A stretch of DNA of 64,000 nucleotides from Phaeocystidibacter sp965659415 (GTDB lineage Bacteria; Bacteroidota; Bacteroidia; Flavobacteriales; Schleiferiaceae), in contig CBFHVA010000001.1 of the NCBI GenBank assembly GCA_965659415.1, positions 186,001 through 250,000 of the forward strand, in the 5' to 3' direction. Positions 52,188 to 61,300 of this stretch are shown here, in pieces. The notes under the pieces were generated by a model, which was not told where the DNA came from, did no database searches, and was given only the letters and a program-made list of their open reading frames with translations. The translations under genes and the position numbers were made by a program. Within the stretch, counting starts at the first letter, position 1. Each line of letters opens with the position of its first letter.

Positions 52188-52647
52188 CTTGTTGAGGAAT
52201 CCGAAGCTTTCGAATGCGCGGAATAGGACCTTGGCAATACAATTGGTGGCAGCTAATACAAGTTGAAACCATGGTATTAAAGGCAGGAATCACCGCCTCT
52301 CCTTCAGCCTCAACAATGGCATCCATGTTCTCAAGGTACAACTGTGCCAAAGAATGGAACGTCTCGTTAATATCTCTAGGATTTGTAGCCTCAGCAGTAT
52401 GAATATTGGCGTAATCCTCTGGATACGAATCAGGATAATTTCCCTCCAGAATTTGGGAGCGCATTTCCTTATTCTCCTCTTCCATCCGGCGCATCAATGC
52501 AGCCAGTTCAGAGGCCTCATACATCAAAGGCTCTTCAGCTACTGGAGCCGCTGGAGCGGATGCAGGCTCAGCTTCGCTGGTCGACTGACAAGCAATGGCA
52601 ACCGTGGCTACCATTGCCATAGGCAAAAACCAATTGGAAATCTTCAT
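52177..52647 (-). CDS. Cytochrome c'-like lipoprotein with CxxCH
   Basis: A 156-residue exported protein. The signal peptide ends in a lipobox (AIAC, Cys20), followed by a Pro/Ala/Glu linker. The rest is helical and carries one haem motif CISCH near the C-terminus (about residues 130-134), as in cytochrome c' and related four-helix proteins. It is anchored to a membrane and faces the periplasm. Role unknown. Start/stop overlap with the DUF4920 gene before it (TAATG). Confidence 0.8.
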   Translation of the reverse strand: MKISNWFLPMAMVATVAIACQSTSEAEPASAPAAPVAEEPLMYEASELAALMRRMEEENKEMRSQILEGNYPDSYPEDYANIHTAEATNPRDINETFHSLAQLYLENMDAIVEAEGEAVIPAFNTMVSTCISCHQLYCQGPIPRIRKLRIPQQDGA

Positions 52648-53171
52648 TATTGAATCGCTACACCATTAGCCATGAAGCTATATCTAACCTCAGGATCAAC
52701 GATGGCATCAATCTCCTCTTGAGATTTTCCGGCATCCTCAGCTAGGTGCTTCAACTCAGCTACAGAATACGTTTCTTGCTTAACCACACCTTCAACAGTG
52801 GCGGTTTGCCCTACGCTGTTCATCGGAACGAAGAACGCATAGTCCTTGAATTTTACAGTCATGCTCTCTCCGTTGCCCAAAGGCATCTTCATCCAACATC
52901 CTTTCTTCTGGCAAACTCCAAGAATTTCTCCACTTACCTTCACCATCGCCGAATCTTTTGATTCAAGCTCAGTGAGCATTTCTTCTACTGAGATGGCTCC
53001 TTCTACGTCAATGGTATCGCCATAAAATCCAATCTCTGATGTTGATTCAGCCTGTGCGACTGCACTCTCTGAAGATTGCGCATTATCGGCATTGGCGTTT
53101 TGATTTTCGGTCTCCCCTGACCCGCAAGCCACCATGGCTATAACGGCAGGAATCATAATCCACTTTTTCAT
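52647..53171 (-). CDS. DUF4920 domain-containing lipoprotein
   Basis: A 174-residue lipoprotein: the signal peptide ends AMVAC, then an Asn/Ala/Ser-rich linker and the DUF4920 core with EILGVCQKKGCWMKMP (Cys pair) and FVPMNSVGQTATVEGVV. The two Cys and the metal-like CxxxGCW context suggest a metal- or redox-linked role, not established. I start at ATG 53171 because it yields the signal peptide directly; starts at 53186 and 53219 only add leader. First gene of the operon with the cytochrome-like gene. Confidence 0.85.
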   Translation of the reverse strand: MKKWIMIPAVIAMVACGSGETENQNANADNAQSSESAVAQAESTSEIGFYGDTIDVEGAISVEEMLTELESKDSAMVKVSGEILGVCQKKGCWMKMPLGNGESMTVKFKDYAFFVPMNSVGQTATVEGVVKQETYSVAELKHLAEDAGKSQEEIDAIVDPEVRYSFMANGVAIQ

Positions 53172-53251
53172 TGCTGTGATTTTCATCAATTCAAACCCAA
53201 AGATAGAATTTTTGAACATGAAACACCCACCCGAAAGTCGTTAAGATTGAT

Positions 53252-53259
53252 TACTTTTG
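53252..53259 (+). promoter_or_regulatory. Putative -7 promoter element of ilvE
   Basis: TACTTTTG matches TAnnTTTG and ends 18 bp before the ATG at 53278, which gives a very short leader. Confidence 0.5.
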
Positions 53260-53277
53260 CAGTCTAATTTCAGGCTC

Positions 53278-54324
53278 ATGAAAATCACAAAAGCAAGCGC
53301 ATCTCGCATACAATCTGTTGACTTTGATAATCTACCCTTTGGTAGGTACTTCACAGATCACATGTTGGTATGCCATTTTGAAGATGGAGCTTGGCAAGAA
53401 CCTGAAATTCGCCCATTCGGTGAGCTAAATGCCACATACGGCTTGCACGCCTTGCATTATGGTCAGGCTGCTTTTGAGGGAATGAAAGCCTACCGAGGTC
53501 AAGATGGAATGGTTTCTCTATTTCGTCCAGAAAAAAACTGGGAAAGACTGAATAAATCTGCCGTTCGACTCCTAATGCCGGAAGTTCCTGAGAGCGTTTT
53601 CTTAGATGGACTAAACGAGCTGATTAAACTCGATAGCGAGTGGGTTCCTCAGGATGAAATCAAGTCACTTTACATTCGTCCATTCTTGTTTTCTTCAAGT
53701 GAGTTTATTGCAGCGCGCCCGAGTGAGCGCTTCACGTTTGCCATTATTTGCTCACCTGTGGGACCGTATTACGCAGGGGCTGTAAAAGTGAAAATTGAGG
53801 ATCAATATACCCGCGCTACGGGTGGCGGAATCGGTTTTACAAAAGCAGCTGGTAATTACGGTGGAGCTTTCTACCCTACGGCGCAAGCCATAGAAGAAGG
53901 TTATAATCAAGTTATTTGGACGGATCACCGCACCCATGAGTGGATTGAAGAAAGCGGCACGATGAACATTATGTTGCGCATTGGTGACAAAATGCTCACT
54001 CCCCCGCTTACCGATCGAATTCTTGCCGGTATTACCAGAGACTCCATTGTTACTCTTCTGAGAGAATGGGGGTATGATGTTGAAGAACGTCCGATTAGCG
54101 TGAAGGAAGTGGTAGAAGCTGCGCAAAGTGGTGAGCTCAAAGAGGCCTTCGGAATGGGTACAGCGGCCGTAGTATCCGTAATTCAACAAATTGGGCACGA
54201 AGGCACGAGATATGATATTCCTACTCCAGAAGATGGAATGGCCACCAAAATTCGCAAGGGCCTTAATGATATTCGCTTGGGTCGTACAGAAGATACTCAC
54301 GGCTGGATGAAGCCTGTGATCTAA
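53278..54324 (+). CDS. ilvE: Branched-chain amino acid aminotransferase
   Basis: A 348-residue fold-type IV PLP enzyme that interconverts leucine, isoleucine and valine with their 2-oxo acids. PLP lysine is Lys189 in GFTKAAGNYGGA; HYGQAAFEGMKAYRG is at about residues 60-74 and the EWIEESGTMNIML segment at about 220-232. This is the long Bacteroidetes form. I start at ATG 53278 downstream of the promoter element; the frame opens 21 bp earlier. Single gene, convergent with the next gene with a 3-bp gap. Confidence 0.96.
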   Translation: MKITKASASRIQSVDFDNLPFGRYFTDHMLVCHFEDGAWQEPEIRPFGELNATYGLHALHYGQAAFEGMKAYRGQDGMVSLFRPEKNWERLNKSAVRLLMPEVPESVFLDGLNELIKLDSEWVPQDEIKSLYIRPFLFSSSEFIAARPSERFTFAIICSPVGPYYAGAVKVKIEDQYTRATGGGIGFTKAAGNYGGAFYPTAQAIEEGYNQVIWTDHRTHEWIEESGTMNIMLRIGDKMLTPPLTDRILAGITRDSIVTLLREWGYDVEERPISVKEVVEAAQSGELKEAFGMGTAAVVSVIQQIGHEGTRYDIPTPEDGMATKIRKGLNDIRLGRTEDTHGWMKPVI

Positions 54325-54327
54325 GAG

Positions 54328-54897
54328 CTAAGCGCCTAATCGCTTCGTAGCATAGGCATTGACCGTTTCAAAAAGCTTTTTGGGCGGTTTGCTCCGCCAG
54401 CTGATGTCGCTGAGTTTACCTCCTAGAATTAAATAATGGTCTATGCCGTAGTCCGACATCTCACGGATTACATGTTCGCGTGCATTGATAAATGCAATCC
54501 ATCCATCCGGAATTTCCTCGAACCATTCCTCGTAATAGTCTGTGAGGTCTGCATGGAAGTTCAATATATTTTCCGCAATCAGCACAAACTTATCTATGCC
54601 TTGGTCAATCATCATGTCGATTACTTGATGCTTCAAGATCATTACGTCGTTTTGGATTACGTCATTCCATTCACCGAGTAATTCAATGATGCCGTAACCA
54701 ATATGGTATTCTACGTAAAGCACCTTGATATACAAGGTTTCACTCCCAATATTGTCCCACTGCGGGTGAATTACAAAATCGTATATGTGGTCCGTGTAAT
54801 ATACTTCGGAATTAAAGTGGCCATACATCGGCGATCTGTCATCTTCACTAGCGATGTAAACTCCTCTCCAATTATAATGGGGCTCAATATCTTGCAT
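54328..54897 (-). CDS. Conserved protein of unknown function
   Basis: A 189-residue acidic cytosolic protein without signal peptide or membrane helix. It is rich in Tyr, Trp, Asp and His (NWRGVYIASEDDRSPMYGH, DEIPDGWIAFINARE). The pattern of alternating beta strands and helices after residue 90 hints at a Rossmann-like fold, but I do not recognise a family. Single gene, divergent from the TIGR01777 gene, 72 bp apart. Confidence 0.7.
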   Translation of the reverse strand: MQDIEPHYNWRGVYIASEDDRSPMYGHFNSEVYYTDHIYDFVIHPQWDNIGSETLYIKVLYVEYHIGYGIIELLGEWNDVIQNDVMILKHQVIDMMIDQGIDKFVLIAENILNFHADLTDYYEEWFEEIPDGWIAFINAREHVIREMSDYGIDHYLILGGKLSDISWRSKPPKKLFETVNAYATKRLGA

Positions 54898-54969
54898 ATC
54901 TTAGGAACAATGTCAAGGTCCTCTTGGTTTGCAATTAAAGATAACTTCACCTAGCGAAAAATCAGCATC

Positions 54970-55875
54970 ATGAGAACAGTTTTAATATCCGGCGGATCGG
55001 GAATGGTTGGTAAAGAAATTACCCGAAACCTCACTGCCAAACGAATTCAAGTTCGATGGCTGAGCACGCGCGAGGGCGCCACTTCAATAGATGCTGAAGT
55101 GTTTCATTGGAATCCAAAGGAAAATTATGTTGATCCCAAAGCGCTAGCTGGCGTGGATGCCGTGATTCATTTGGCGGGAGCCAGTGTGGCCAAACGCTGG
55201 ACAAGCGAGCACAAAAAATCCATCATGGAAAGTCGTGTCGAAGGAACCAAAGCGCTCTATTCGGCAATTGAGCAATGCGAAGCACCACCTAGGGCTTTTA
55301 TTTCAGCGAGTGCAGTCGGATACTACCCTACCAGCACCGAATCTTTCTTCACAGAAGAGCATGATCCAGCCACGGATTTCTTAGGAAACGTAACCTCGCA
55401 ATGGGAAGAAGAAGTGGACAAAATCGAAAGTCTTGGGCTCCGAGTTGCGAAGTTGAGGATTGGCATTGTCCTAGAGAAATCAGGAGGTGCTTTAGGGCAA
55501 ATGCTTCCGGCCTTTAAGGCGGGAATTGGTTCACCGCTAGGTTCTGGAAAGCAATGGATGCCTTGGATTCACGTCACCGACTTAGCACGAATGTTCATTC
55601 ACGCGATGGAAAACGAGACGGTTCAAGGAGCATACAACGCGGCAGCTGAAAATCAGGTTCGAAACATGGAATTTGGCGCGGTGCTCGCCAAGGTTCTCAA
55701 TCGTCCTTATTTCTTTCCAAAAGTTCCGGCCTGGGCGCTCAGGCTTCTGCTAGGTGAGATGGCACAAATAGCCTTGATGAGTACACATGTATCTGTTGAC
55801 CGCATAAAGCAAACGGGCTTTAGCTGGAAGTATACTCATTTGGAGGAAGCGCTAAAAGATGTGCTAAAAAAATAG
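54970..55875 (+). CDS. TIGR01777 family NAD-dependent epimerase/dehydratase-like protein
   Basis: A 301-residue short-chain-dehydrogenase-like protein. NAD-binding SGGSGMVGKEITRNL is at residues 7-21, and VIHLAGASVAKRWT and FISASAVGYYP follow. The family is widespread, related to cell-division inhibitor SulA-named proteins, with no proven substrate. The stop codon lies in a terminator hairpin. Confidence 0.92.
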   Translation: MRTVLISGGSGMVGKEITRNLTAKRIQVRWLSTREGATSIDAEVFHWNPKENYVDPKALAGVDAVIHLAGASVAKRWTSEHKKSIMESRVEGTKALYSAIEQCEAPPRAFISASAVGYYPTSTESFFTEEHDPATDFLGNVTSQWEEEVDKIESLGLRVAKLRIGIVLEKSGGALGQMLPAFKAGIGSPLGSGKQWMPWIHVTDLARMFIHAMENETVQGAYNAAAENQVRNMEFGAVLAKVLNRPYFFPKVPAWALRLLLGEMAQIALMSTHVSVDRIKQTGFSWKYTHLEEALKDVLKK

Positions 55876-55902
55876 GCCCAATTACCGAAGCAATTGGACC
55901 TA
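55873..55902. terminator. Bidirectional terminator between two convergent genes
   Basis: TAGG-C-CCAATT pairs with AATTGG-A-CCTA (10 bp with one mismatch) around an 8-base loop, with an A-run on one side and a T-run on the other. It serves the plus-strand epimerase-like gene and the minus-strand YceI gene. Confidence 0.8.
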
Positions 55903-55922
55903 ATCATCTGTTTTTGTGCTGC

Positions 55923-56585
55923 TTAGTTCTGAGCAGTCAAATCAATTTTCAATTCCATGTAATCGTCGATCAACTGATCTTTGGTCACTCCTTCAATTCC
56001 TGAAGAGCGGAACATCACATTCCAGTTAGTGCGATTTATGGTGAACTCTGGTGCCTTGAATGCCACCATTCCATCTCCTACTTGCACGTCAGCTCCGAAC
56101 TCAACGTTTTTCGTTTCGCCACGCATGGTAAGATTACCTTTAATAGTGTGTGAAGTTTCACCTTCTGCGTTGTCCATTACATCTGTAATTTCAAAAGTTG
56201 CTTCAGGGTACTCAGCTACACCAAAGAAATCATCACTCTTAAGGTGACCAACCAAGTTGTTGTAATCTTCTGTTCCTTCTTCAATGTCCGTAGCGTGAAT
56301 AGAATTCATGTCGATGGTAAAGTTTCCACCTACCAAGGCTCCGTCTTTCACGTCGAAAGACCCATCCTTCACTTGAATGGTGCCAACGTGACCCCAATCT
56401 ACGTTTGTCTTCCATCCTCTCCACTCAATTTGTCCGCTTGATGCAGATACAGGAATGGCCGTAGCTTCCGCTACCTCAACTACTTCCTGTGCGTCAGTTG
56501 TAGTTGCTTCTGATTCAGCTGCATTGTTACAAGCTACAAGCGAAGTAGCCAAAGCAGCAATAGTCATCACGTTTAATGCTTTCAT
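55923..56585 (-). CDS. YceI family lipoprotein
   Basis: A 220-residue exported protein of the YceI lipid-binding beta-barrel family. The signal peptide ends in a lipobox (LVAC) and a Thr/Ala/Glu linker leads into the barrel with IEWRGWKTNVDWGHVGTIQV, HLKSDDFFGVAEYPEATFEI and NLTMRGETKNVEFGAD. Members bind polyisoprenoids in the periplasm. A dyad AATGTTCAAACATT lies about 65 bp upstream in the divergent promoter region. Confidence 0.93.
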   Translation of the reverse strand: MKALNVMTIAALATSLVACNNAAESEATTTDAQEVVEVAEATAIPVSASSGQIEWRGWKTNVDWGHVGTIQVKDGSFDVKDGALVGGNFTIDMNSIHATDIEEGTEDYNNLVGHLKSDDFFGVAEYPEATFEITDVMDNAEGETSHTIKGNLTMRGETKNVEFGADVQVGDGMVAFKAPEFTINRTNWNVMFRSSGIEGVTKDQLIDDYMELKIDLTAQN

Positions 56586-56647
56586 TGTTCTCAGGTTTTC
56601 ATGAATTATAATTAAACAATGCTAAAAGTAACACATCTTCTCACATT

Positions 56648-56661
56648 AATGTTCAAACATT
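56648..56661. promoter_or_regulatory. Small palindrome between YceI and SPFH genes
   Basis: AATGTTCAAACATT is an inverted repeat with 6-bp arms and a two-base centre, placed midway in the 159-bp divergent region. It might be an operator; no regulator is identified. Confidence 0.3.
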
Positions 56662-56744
56662 GATAATAAAATTTGAAGAAGGTATTGACAATCTCAATTA
56701 CTTGAACTATATTGATATCAAAATCATATCATAAAACATCAAAA

Positions 56745-57596
56745 ATGGAAAAACATAAAAAAGCATCCAGTACAGTAGGATGGCTCATGGTGGTTGTCGA
56801 AATCGCCCTTGTAGCTTCGATTGTTACGCTTCTGATCAATGGACAAATATGGGCCTTGGTCTTGATTCCCTTCTTTCTCCTTTTTCTATTTGGGTTCATT
56901 GTTCTGAATCCGAATGAGTCCAGCGTACTCACTTTTTTCGGTGGATACCGTGGTACCATTAAAAACAACGGACTCTTTTGGGTAAATCCATTCATGGTAA
57001 AGAAGAAAGTATCGCTTCGTGCAAGAAACTTGGATAGCGATCCGATCAAGGTAAATGACAAGCTGGGTAATCCCATCATGATAGGAGTGGTGCTTGTGTG
57101 GAGAGTAAAGGACACGTTCAAAGCCAGCTTCGAGGTGAATGACTTCGTGGAATTCGTGTTTGTACAAACCGATGCCGCCATCCGCAAATTGGCTACCTCC
57201 TACCCTTACGACAATTTCGATGATGAAGAAGCTGAGATTTGCTTGCGCAGTGATATTGAAGATGTCAATGATGTTCTCGAGAAAGAGTTAATGGAACGAT
57301 TGAACATGGCGGGGATTGAAGTTATTGAAGCCCGTATTTCTCACTTGGCCTACGCCTCTGAGATTGCTGGCGCGATGCTCCAAAGACAACAAGCGACGGC
57401 TGTAGTGGCCGCGCGAAGGAGAATTGTTGAAGGCGCTGTAGGCATGGTTGAATTAGCCCTCGACGAATTGGGCGAAAAGAGTATCGTGGAACTTGACGAC
57501 GAGAAAAAAGCTGCGATGGTCAGTAATCTAATGGTGGTACTGTGTGCAGAAAAATCAGCCAGCCCCGTAGTGAATACAGGCACTCTTTATACATGA
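56745..57596 (+). CDS. SPFH/Band 7 domain membrane protein
   Basis: A 283-residue protein. Residues 12-33 and 37-58 are membrane helices in a hairpin-like pair, followed by an SPFH domain (about 65-240: NPNESSVLTFFGGYRG, PFMVKKKVSLRARNLDSD, RRKATAVVAARRRIVEGAV-type helix). Such proteins form large membrane-microdomain assemblies. The start is ATG 56745, just after the AT-rich leader; the frame opens 33 bp earlier. It is the first gene of a three-gene cassette; its stop overlaps the ATG of the next gene (ATGA). Confidence 0.93.
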   Translation: MEKHKKASSTVGWLMVVVEIALVASIVTLLINGQIWALVLIPFFLLFLFGFIVLNPNESSVLTFFGGYRGTIKNNGLFWVNPFMVKKKVSLRARNLDSDPIKVNDKLGNPIMIGVVLVWRVKDTFKASFEVNDFVEFVFVQTDAAIRKLATSYPYDNFDDEEAEICLRSDIEDVNDVLEKELMERLNMAGIEVIEARISHLAYASEIAGAMLQRQQATAVVAARRRIVEGAVGMVELALDELGEKSIVELDDEKKAAMVSNLMVVLCAEKSASPVVNTGTLYT

Positions 57597-58126
57597 GAAA
57601 CTACGAAGGACAAGTGCGAATGCCTGGCTGGGTTGCCATGCTTGTGAGCATTTCCATGTTCACAAGCTTCCTTATTGTTGGTGTAGTTTCATGGCCAGCC
57701 TTGGAAGCTTATCTCACCGGAAGCGATGGCGTGCACTACGCCGAAGGGCAACAAATCTTTTGGGTGCTCATCAGTTTGATCATTATGCATGTTTCATTAA
57801 TCGTTTTCTTCTTTCGCCCACCACTTAAAGTGAATATTAACCGACATGGTGTAAGCTATTATTGCTTCCCTTACTTAAGAAAGTGGAAACTCATCCAGTG
57901 GAATGAAATTGAGAATTGGGAGGTGGTTGAAATTGATCCTATTTCCGACTTTGGCGGGTGGGGATATCGAAGATCATGGAAAGGTAAAAAGAAAGGATAC
58001 ATCATGCGAGCGGGACCTGCACTATCGATAACCAAGAAGCAGAACGGAACCACAATGGTTTTCACCATACCCAATTCATCAGGAGCGCAACGAGCTATGA
58101 GCGAATATCTCTCTAATCGCGAATAA
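57593..58126 (+). CDS. Small membrane protein of the SPFH cassette
   Basis: A 177-residue protein with two membrane helices (about residues 14-36 and 57-78) and a cytosolic C-terminal part of alternating beta strands with many Trp and Lys residues (LKVNINRHGVSYYCFPYLRKWKLIQWNEIENWEVVEI), resembling a PH-like lipid-binding fold by eye. The overlap with the SPFH gene (ATGA) points to a functional partner. Family not recognised. Confidence 0.75.
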   Translation: MRNYEGQVRMPGWVAMLVSISMFTSFLIVGVVSWPALEAYLTGSDGVHYAEGQQIFWVLISLIIMHVSLIVFFFRPPLKVNINRHGVSYYCFPYLRKWKLIQWNEIENWEVVEIDPISDFGGWGYRRSWKGKKKGYIMRAGPALSITKKQNGTTMVFTIPNSSGAQRAMSEYLSNRE

Positions 58127-58140
58127 AAAGACCTAGCAAG

Positions 58141-58299
58141 ATGTCAAAAAAGAAAGCATTTGCCCTTAGGTTAGATCCCGATATGCACGCAGCCATTGAG
58201 AAATGGGCAGCAGACGAATTTCGAAGTGCAAATGGGCAAATTGAATTCCTATTACACAAAGCACTCAATGATGCCGGGAGATTGAGCAAGAAACAATGA
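58141..58299 (+). CDS. Very short ribbon-helix-helix (Arc-like) protein
   Basis: A 52-residue protein with a beta strand (KKKAFALRLDPDMHAAIE), then two helices (AIEKWAADEFRS and NGQIEFLLHKALNDAG), the classic ribbon-helix-helix order of Arc/MetJ-type DNA-binding proteins. The frame starts at ATG 58141, 15 bp after the preceding gene. Short genes of this type often follow SPFH genes. It is likely an autorepressor of the cassette; the nearest candidate site is the inverted repeat 7 bp past its stop. Confidence 0.8.
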   Translation: MSKKKAFALRLDPDMHAAIEKWAADEFRSANGQIEFLLHKALNDAGRLSKKQ

Positions 58300-58305
58300 G
58301 TTGAG

Positions 58306-58351
58306 AGATTGTGTTTTGTAACTTCCGAACTTACTCACGTTAACACAATCT
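58306..58351 (+). promoter_or_regulatory. 10-bp inverted repeat before the BNR-repeat gene
   Basis: AGATTGTGTT (58306-58315) and AACACAATCT (58342-58351) are perfectly complementary and flank a 26-base spacer; the second arm ends three bases before the ATG at 58355. It could be an RHH operator or an RNA hairpin over the ribosome entry site. No T-run follows, so termination is unlikely. The word ACAATCT also occurs at 56688-56694 upstream of the SPFH gene. Confidence 0.5.
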
Positions 58352-58354
58352 ACT

Positions 58355-61300
58355 ATGAACAGATTACTTCTTGCCTCTCTCTTGCTGGCACTTCCCTTTT
58401 TGTGTCACGCTCAAAGCACAGAAAATCTAGATTTCGAGCGCCTCGGCGAAATGGAATGGCGCAATATAGGTCCACATCGGGGCGGTCGATCCTGCGCTGT
58501 TACCGGTATTCCCAACGAACCTCAGCACTTTTATTTCGGCTCAACCGGAGGAGGAATCTGGGAAACCACCGATGGTGGGAGTTCCTGGGAAAATATCTCT
58601 GATGGCTATTTTGGTGGATCTGTTGGGGCCATTGTTGTTGCACCTAGTGATAACAATGTTATTTATGTGGGTCTTGGGGAACAAACCGTGCGAGGCAATG
58701 TGAGTAGCGGTTCAGGATTATGGAAAAGCGCTGATGCCGGTAAAACCTGGCAATTTATCGGTCTGGAGAACACAAAACACATCGGTCGAATTCGAGTGCA
58801 TCCCCATGACGCCAATACTGTATTTGTCGCCGCCATGGGCGACCTCTATCAAGACACCGAAGACCGTGGTGTATATAAGTCAACCGACGGTGGAAACACA
58901 TGGGACCGAGTACTTTTCAGTGATGCAGGTTCTGGGGCAGTCGATTTAGCCTTCGACCCCTTCAATCCTCGTCATCTTTATGCAAGCACCTGGACAGTGA
59001 GAAGAACTCCTTGGTCGCTTTCCAGCGGTGGAGATGGTTCTGCCTTATGGAAGAGTACCGATGAAGGCGAAACCTGGGAAATAATCTCATCCAACGGTGG
59101 ATTCGCAAAAGAACTTCTCGGCATCATTGGTGTAGCCCCAAGTCCGGCCGAAAGAGGTGTTGTTTACGCTATGGTAGAAGCTGCAGACGGAGGGTTATTC
59201 CGCAGCAATGACGGTGGAGAGAATTGGATGAAAGTGAATGATGAGCGTTCCTTGCGACAGCGTGCATGGTACTACACACGCATCTACGCCGATCCAGTTT
59301 TAGCCGATCGTGTATACGTGATGAATGTACAGTTTCACGTTTCGAACGACGGTGGAAACACCTTCGCTCGCAGGTCTACTCCTCATGGCGACCATCATGA
59401 CCTATGGATCGCTCCAGATGATAACAATCGACTCATTGTGGGCGACGATGGAGGAGCTCAGGTGAGCTACGACGGAGGTGTGAATTGGTCTACTTACATG
59501 AATCAACCTACCTCCCAGTTCTATAGAGTTACAACCGACGATCACTTCCCTTTCCGCGTTTACGGCGCACAACAGGACAATTCTACCGTGCGCATCAATC
59601 ACCGCAGCGATGGATGGGTAATTGGAGAAAATGATTGGGAACCAACAGCCGGGGGCGAGAGTGCACATATTGCCGTGAAGCCTAATGATAACGATATCGT
59701 AGTAGGTGGATCTTATGGAGGGTTCTTGACCCGATTAAATCACCGCACCAATGCTACTCAAACGATTCATGTGTGGCCCGTTAATCCTTTAGGGCACGGT
59801 GTAGAAGATATGAAGTACCGCTTCCAGTGGAATTTCCCGGTTTTTTACAGTCCACATGATCCAGATGTGCTTTACGCGGCATCTCAGCATCTTCATCGAA
59901 GTACGGATGGAGGGCGTTCTTGGGAAGTCATCTCTCCAGACCTATCAACCAATGACCCTGACAAACAGGTTTCAAGCGGCGGACCCATCACAAAAGACAA
60001 TACAGGGGTAGAATACTACTGTACTATATTCTCTGCCTTGGAATCAAGCTCGGAAAAAGGTTTGATTTGGGCGGGCTCCGACGATGGACTCGTTCACATT
60101 TCAATAGACAACGGAGAGAATTGGGCAAACGTTACACCTGAAGATATGCCTGAATTCATGCGCATCAATAGTATTGAGGAAGATCCATTCAATGAAGGGG
60201 GATTGTACGTGGCGGGCACTCGATATCAGTTAGGCGATTACCAGCCTTATATCTACCATACCGCGGATTATGGAGAGTCATGGGATCGAATTGACGCAGG
60301 AATCGACCGTGGACATTTCACGAGAGTGGTCCGAGCGGATCCTGACCTCGAAGGCTTGCTCTATGCAGGCACAGAGAATGGGCTTTACGTGAGCATCGAC
60401 AACGGTGAATCATGGAAAATGTGGCAACAGAATTTGCCTATCGTGCCCATCACAGATATGACCATCAAGGACAAGCACTTGATTGTGGCTACCCAAGGCA
60501 GAAGTTTCTGGATCATGGATGATTTATCTCCTCTGCATCAATGGGGTGAAGAATCAGCTGAAGCTGCCTTTAACGTTTATACCCCGAATCGCACCTGGCT
60601 CATGGAAAGCGGACGAGCCAACGAGCAACGGACCGTAGGCCAAAACCCATACCCGGGTATTGTGATCCCTTACTACATCAATGAAATAGATGAGGAAGGC
60701 GCTGAATATTCAGTGAAAATAATGGATTCAAATGGCAATGTAGCGCGTAGGTATTCGAGCACGGCAGATGAAAGAAGTAACCAATGGAAACCTGAGCAAG
60801 GCGCTGGTATGTTCCATTGGAATTTGGAATACGAGGGTGCCAAGCGTATACCAGGAATGATTCTATGGTGGTCGTTCTTAGACGGCCCGCGCGCCACCCC
60901 TGGCACCTATACATTCCGATTTACTATGGGAACAGACAGCGTGGACATTGTGACCGAACTCGAAGCAGATCCGAGATGGGAGGCTTCTCAAGAGGACTTA
61001 GAGGCTCAATTCGAATTTCTGATGGAAATCAGAGATCAAATGACCGCAATGCACAGCGCTATTGAAAACGTTCGAAAACTGCGAAATCAAATTGATTTGG
61101 TGTATCCAAATATCGTAGATTCAACCTTAATGGCCGAAGCTGATTCAATGAAAGCCATGCTCACGGATGTTGAAGAAGCATTCTATCAAACTAAAAATAG
61201 AAGCGCTCAAGATCCGCTCAACTTCCCTATTAAGCTGAATAATCAATGGGGACATTTAGGCAGTTTGGCTGCCATGGGGTTGCAACGTCCTACAGCTTCC

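Noticed and set aside
53752..54300. Long open frame of 182 codons antisense to ilvE.
   Set aside because: Its translation has no recognisable domain, and it lies wholly within a strongly conserved gene on the other strand.
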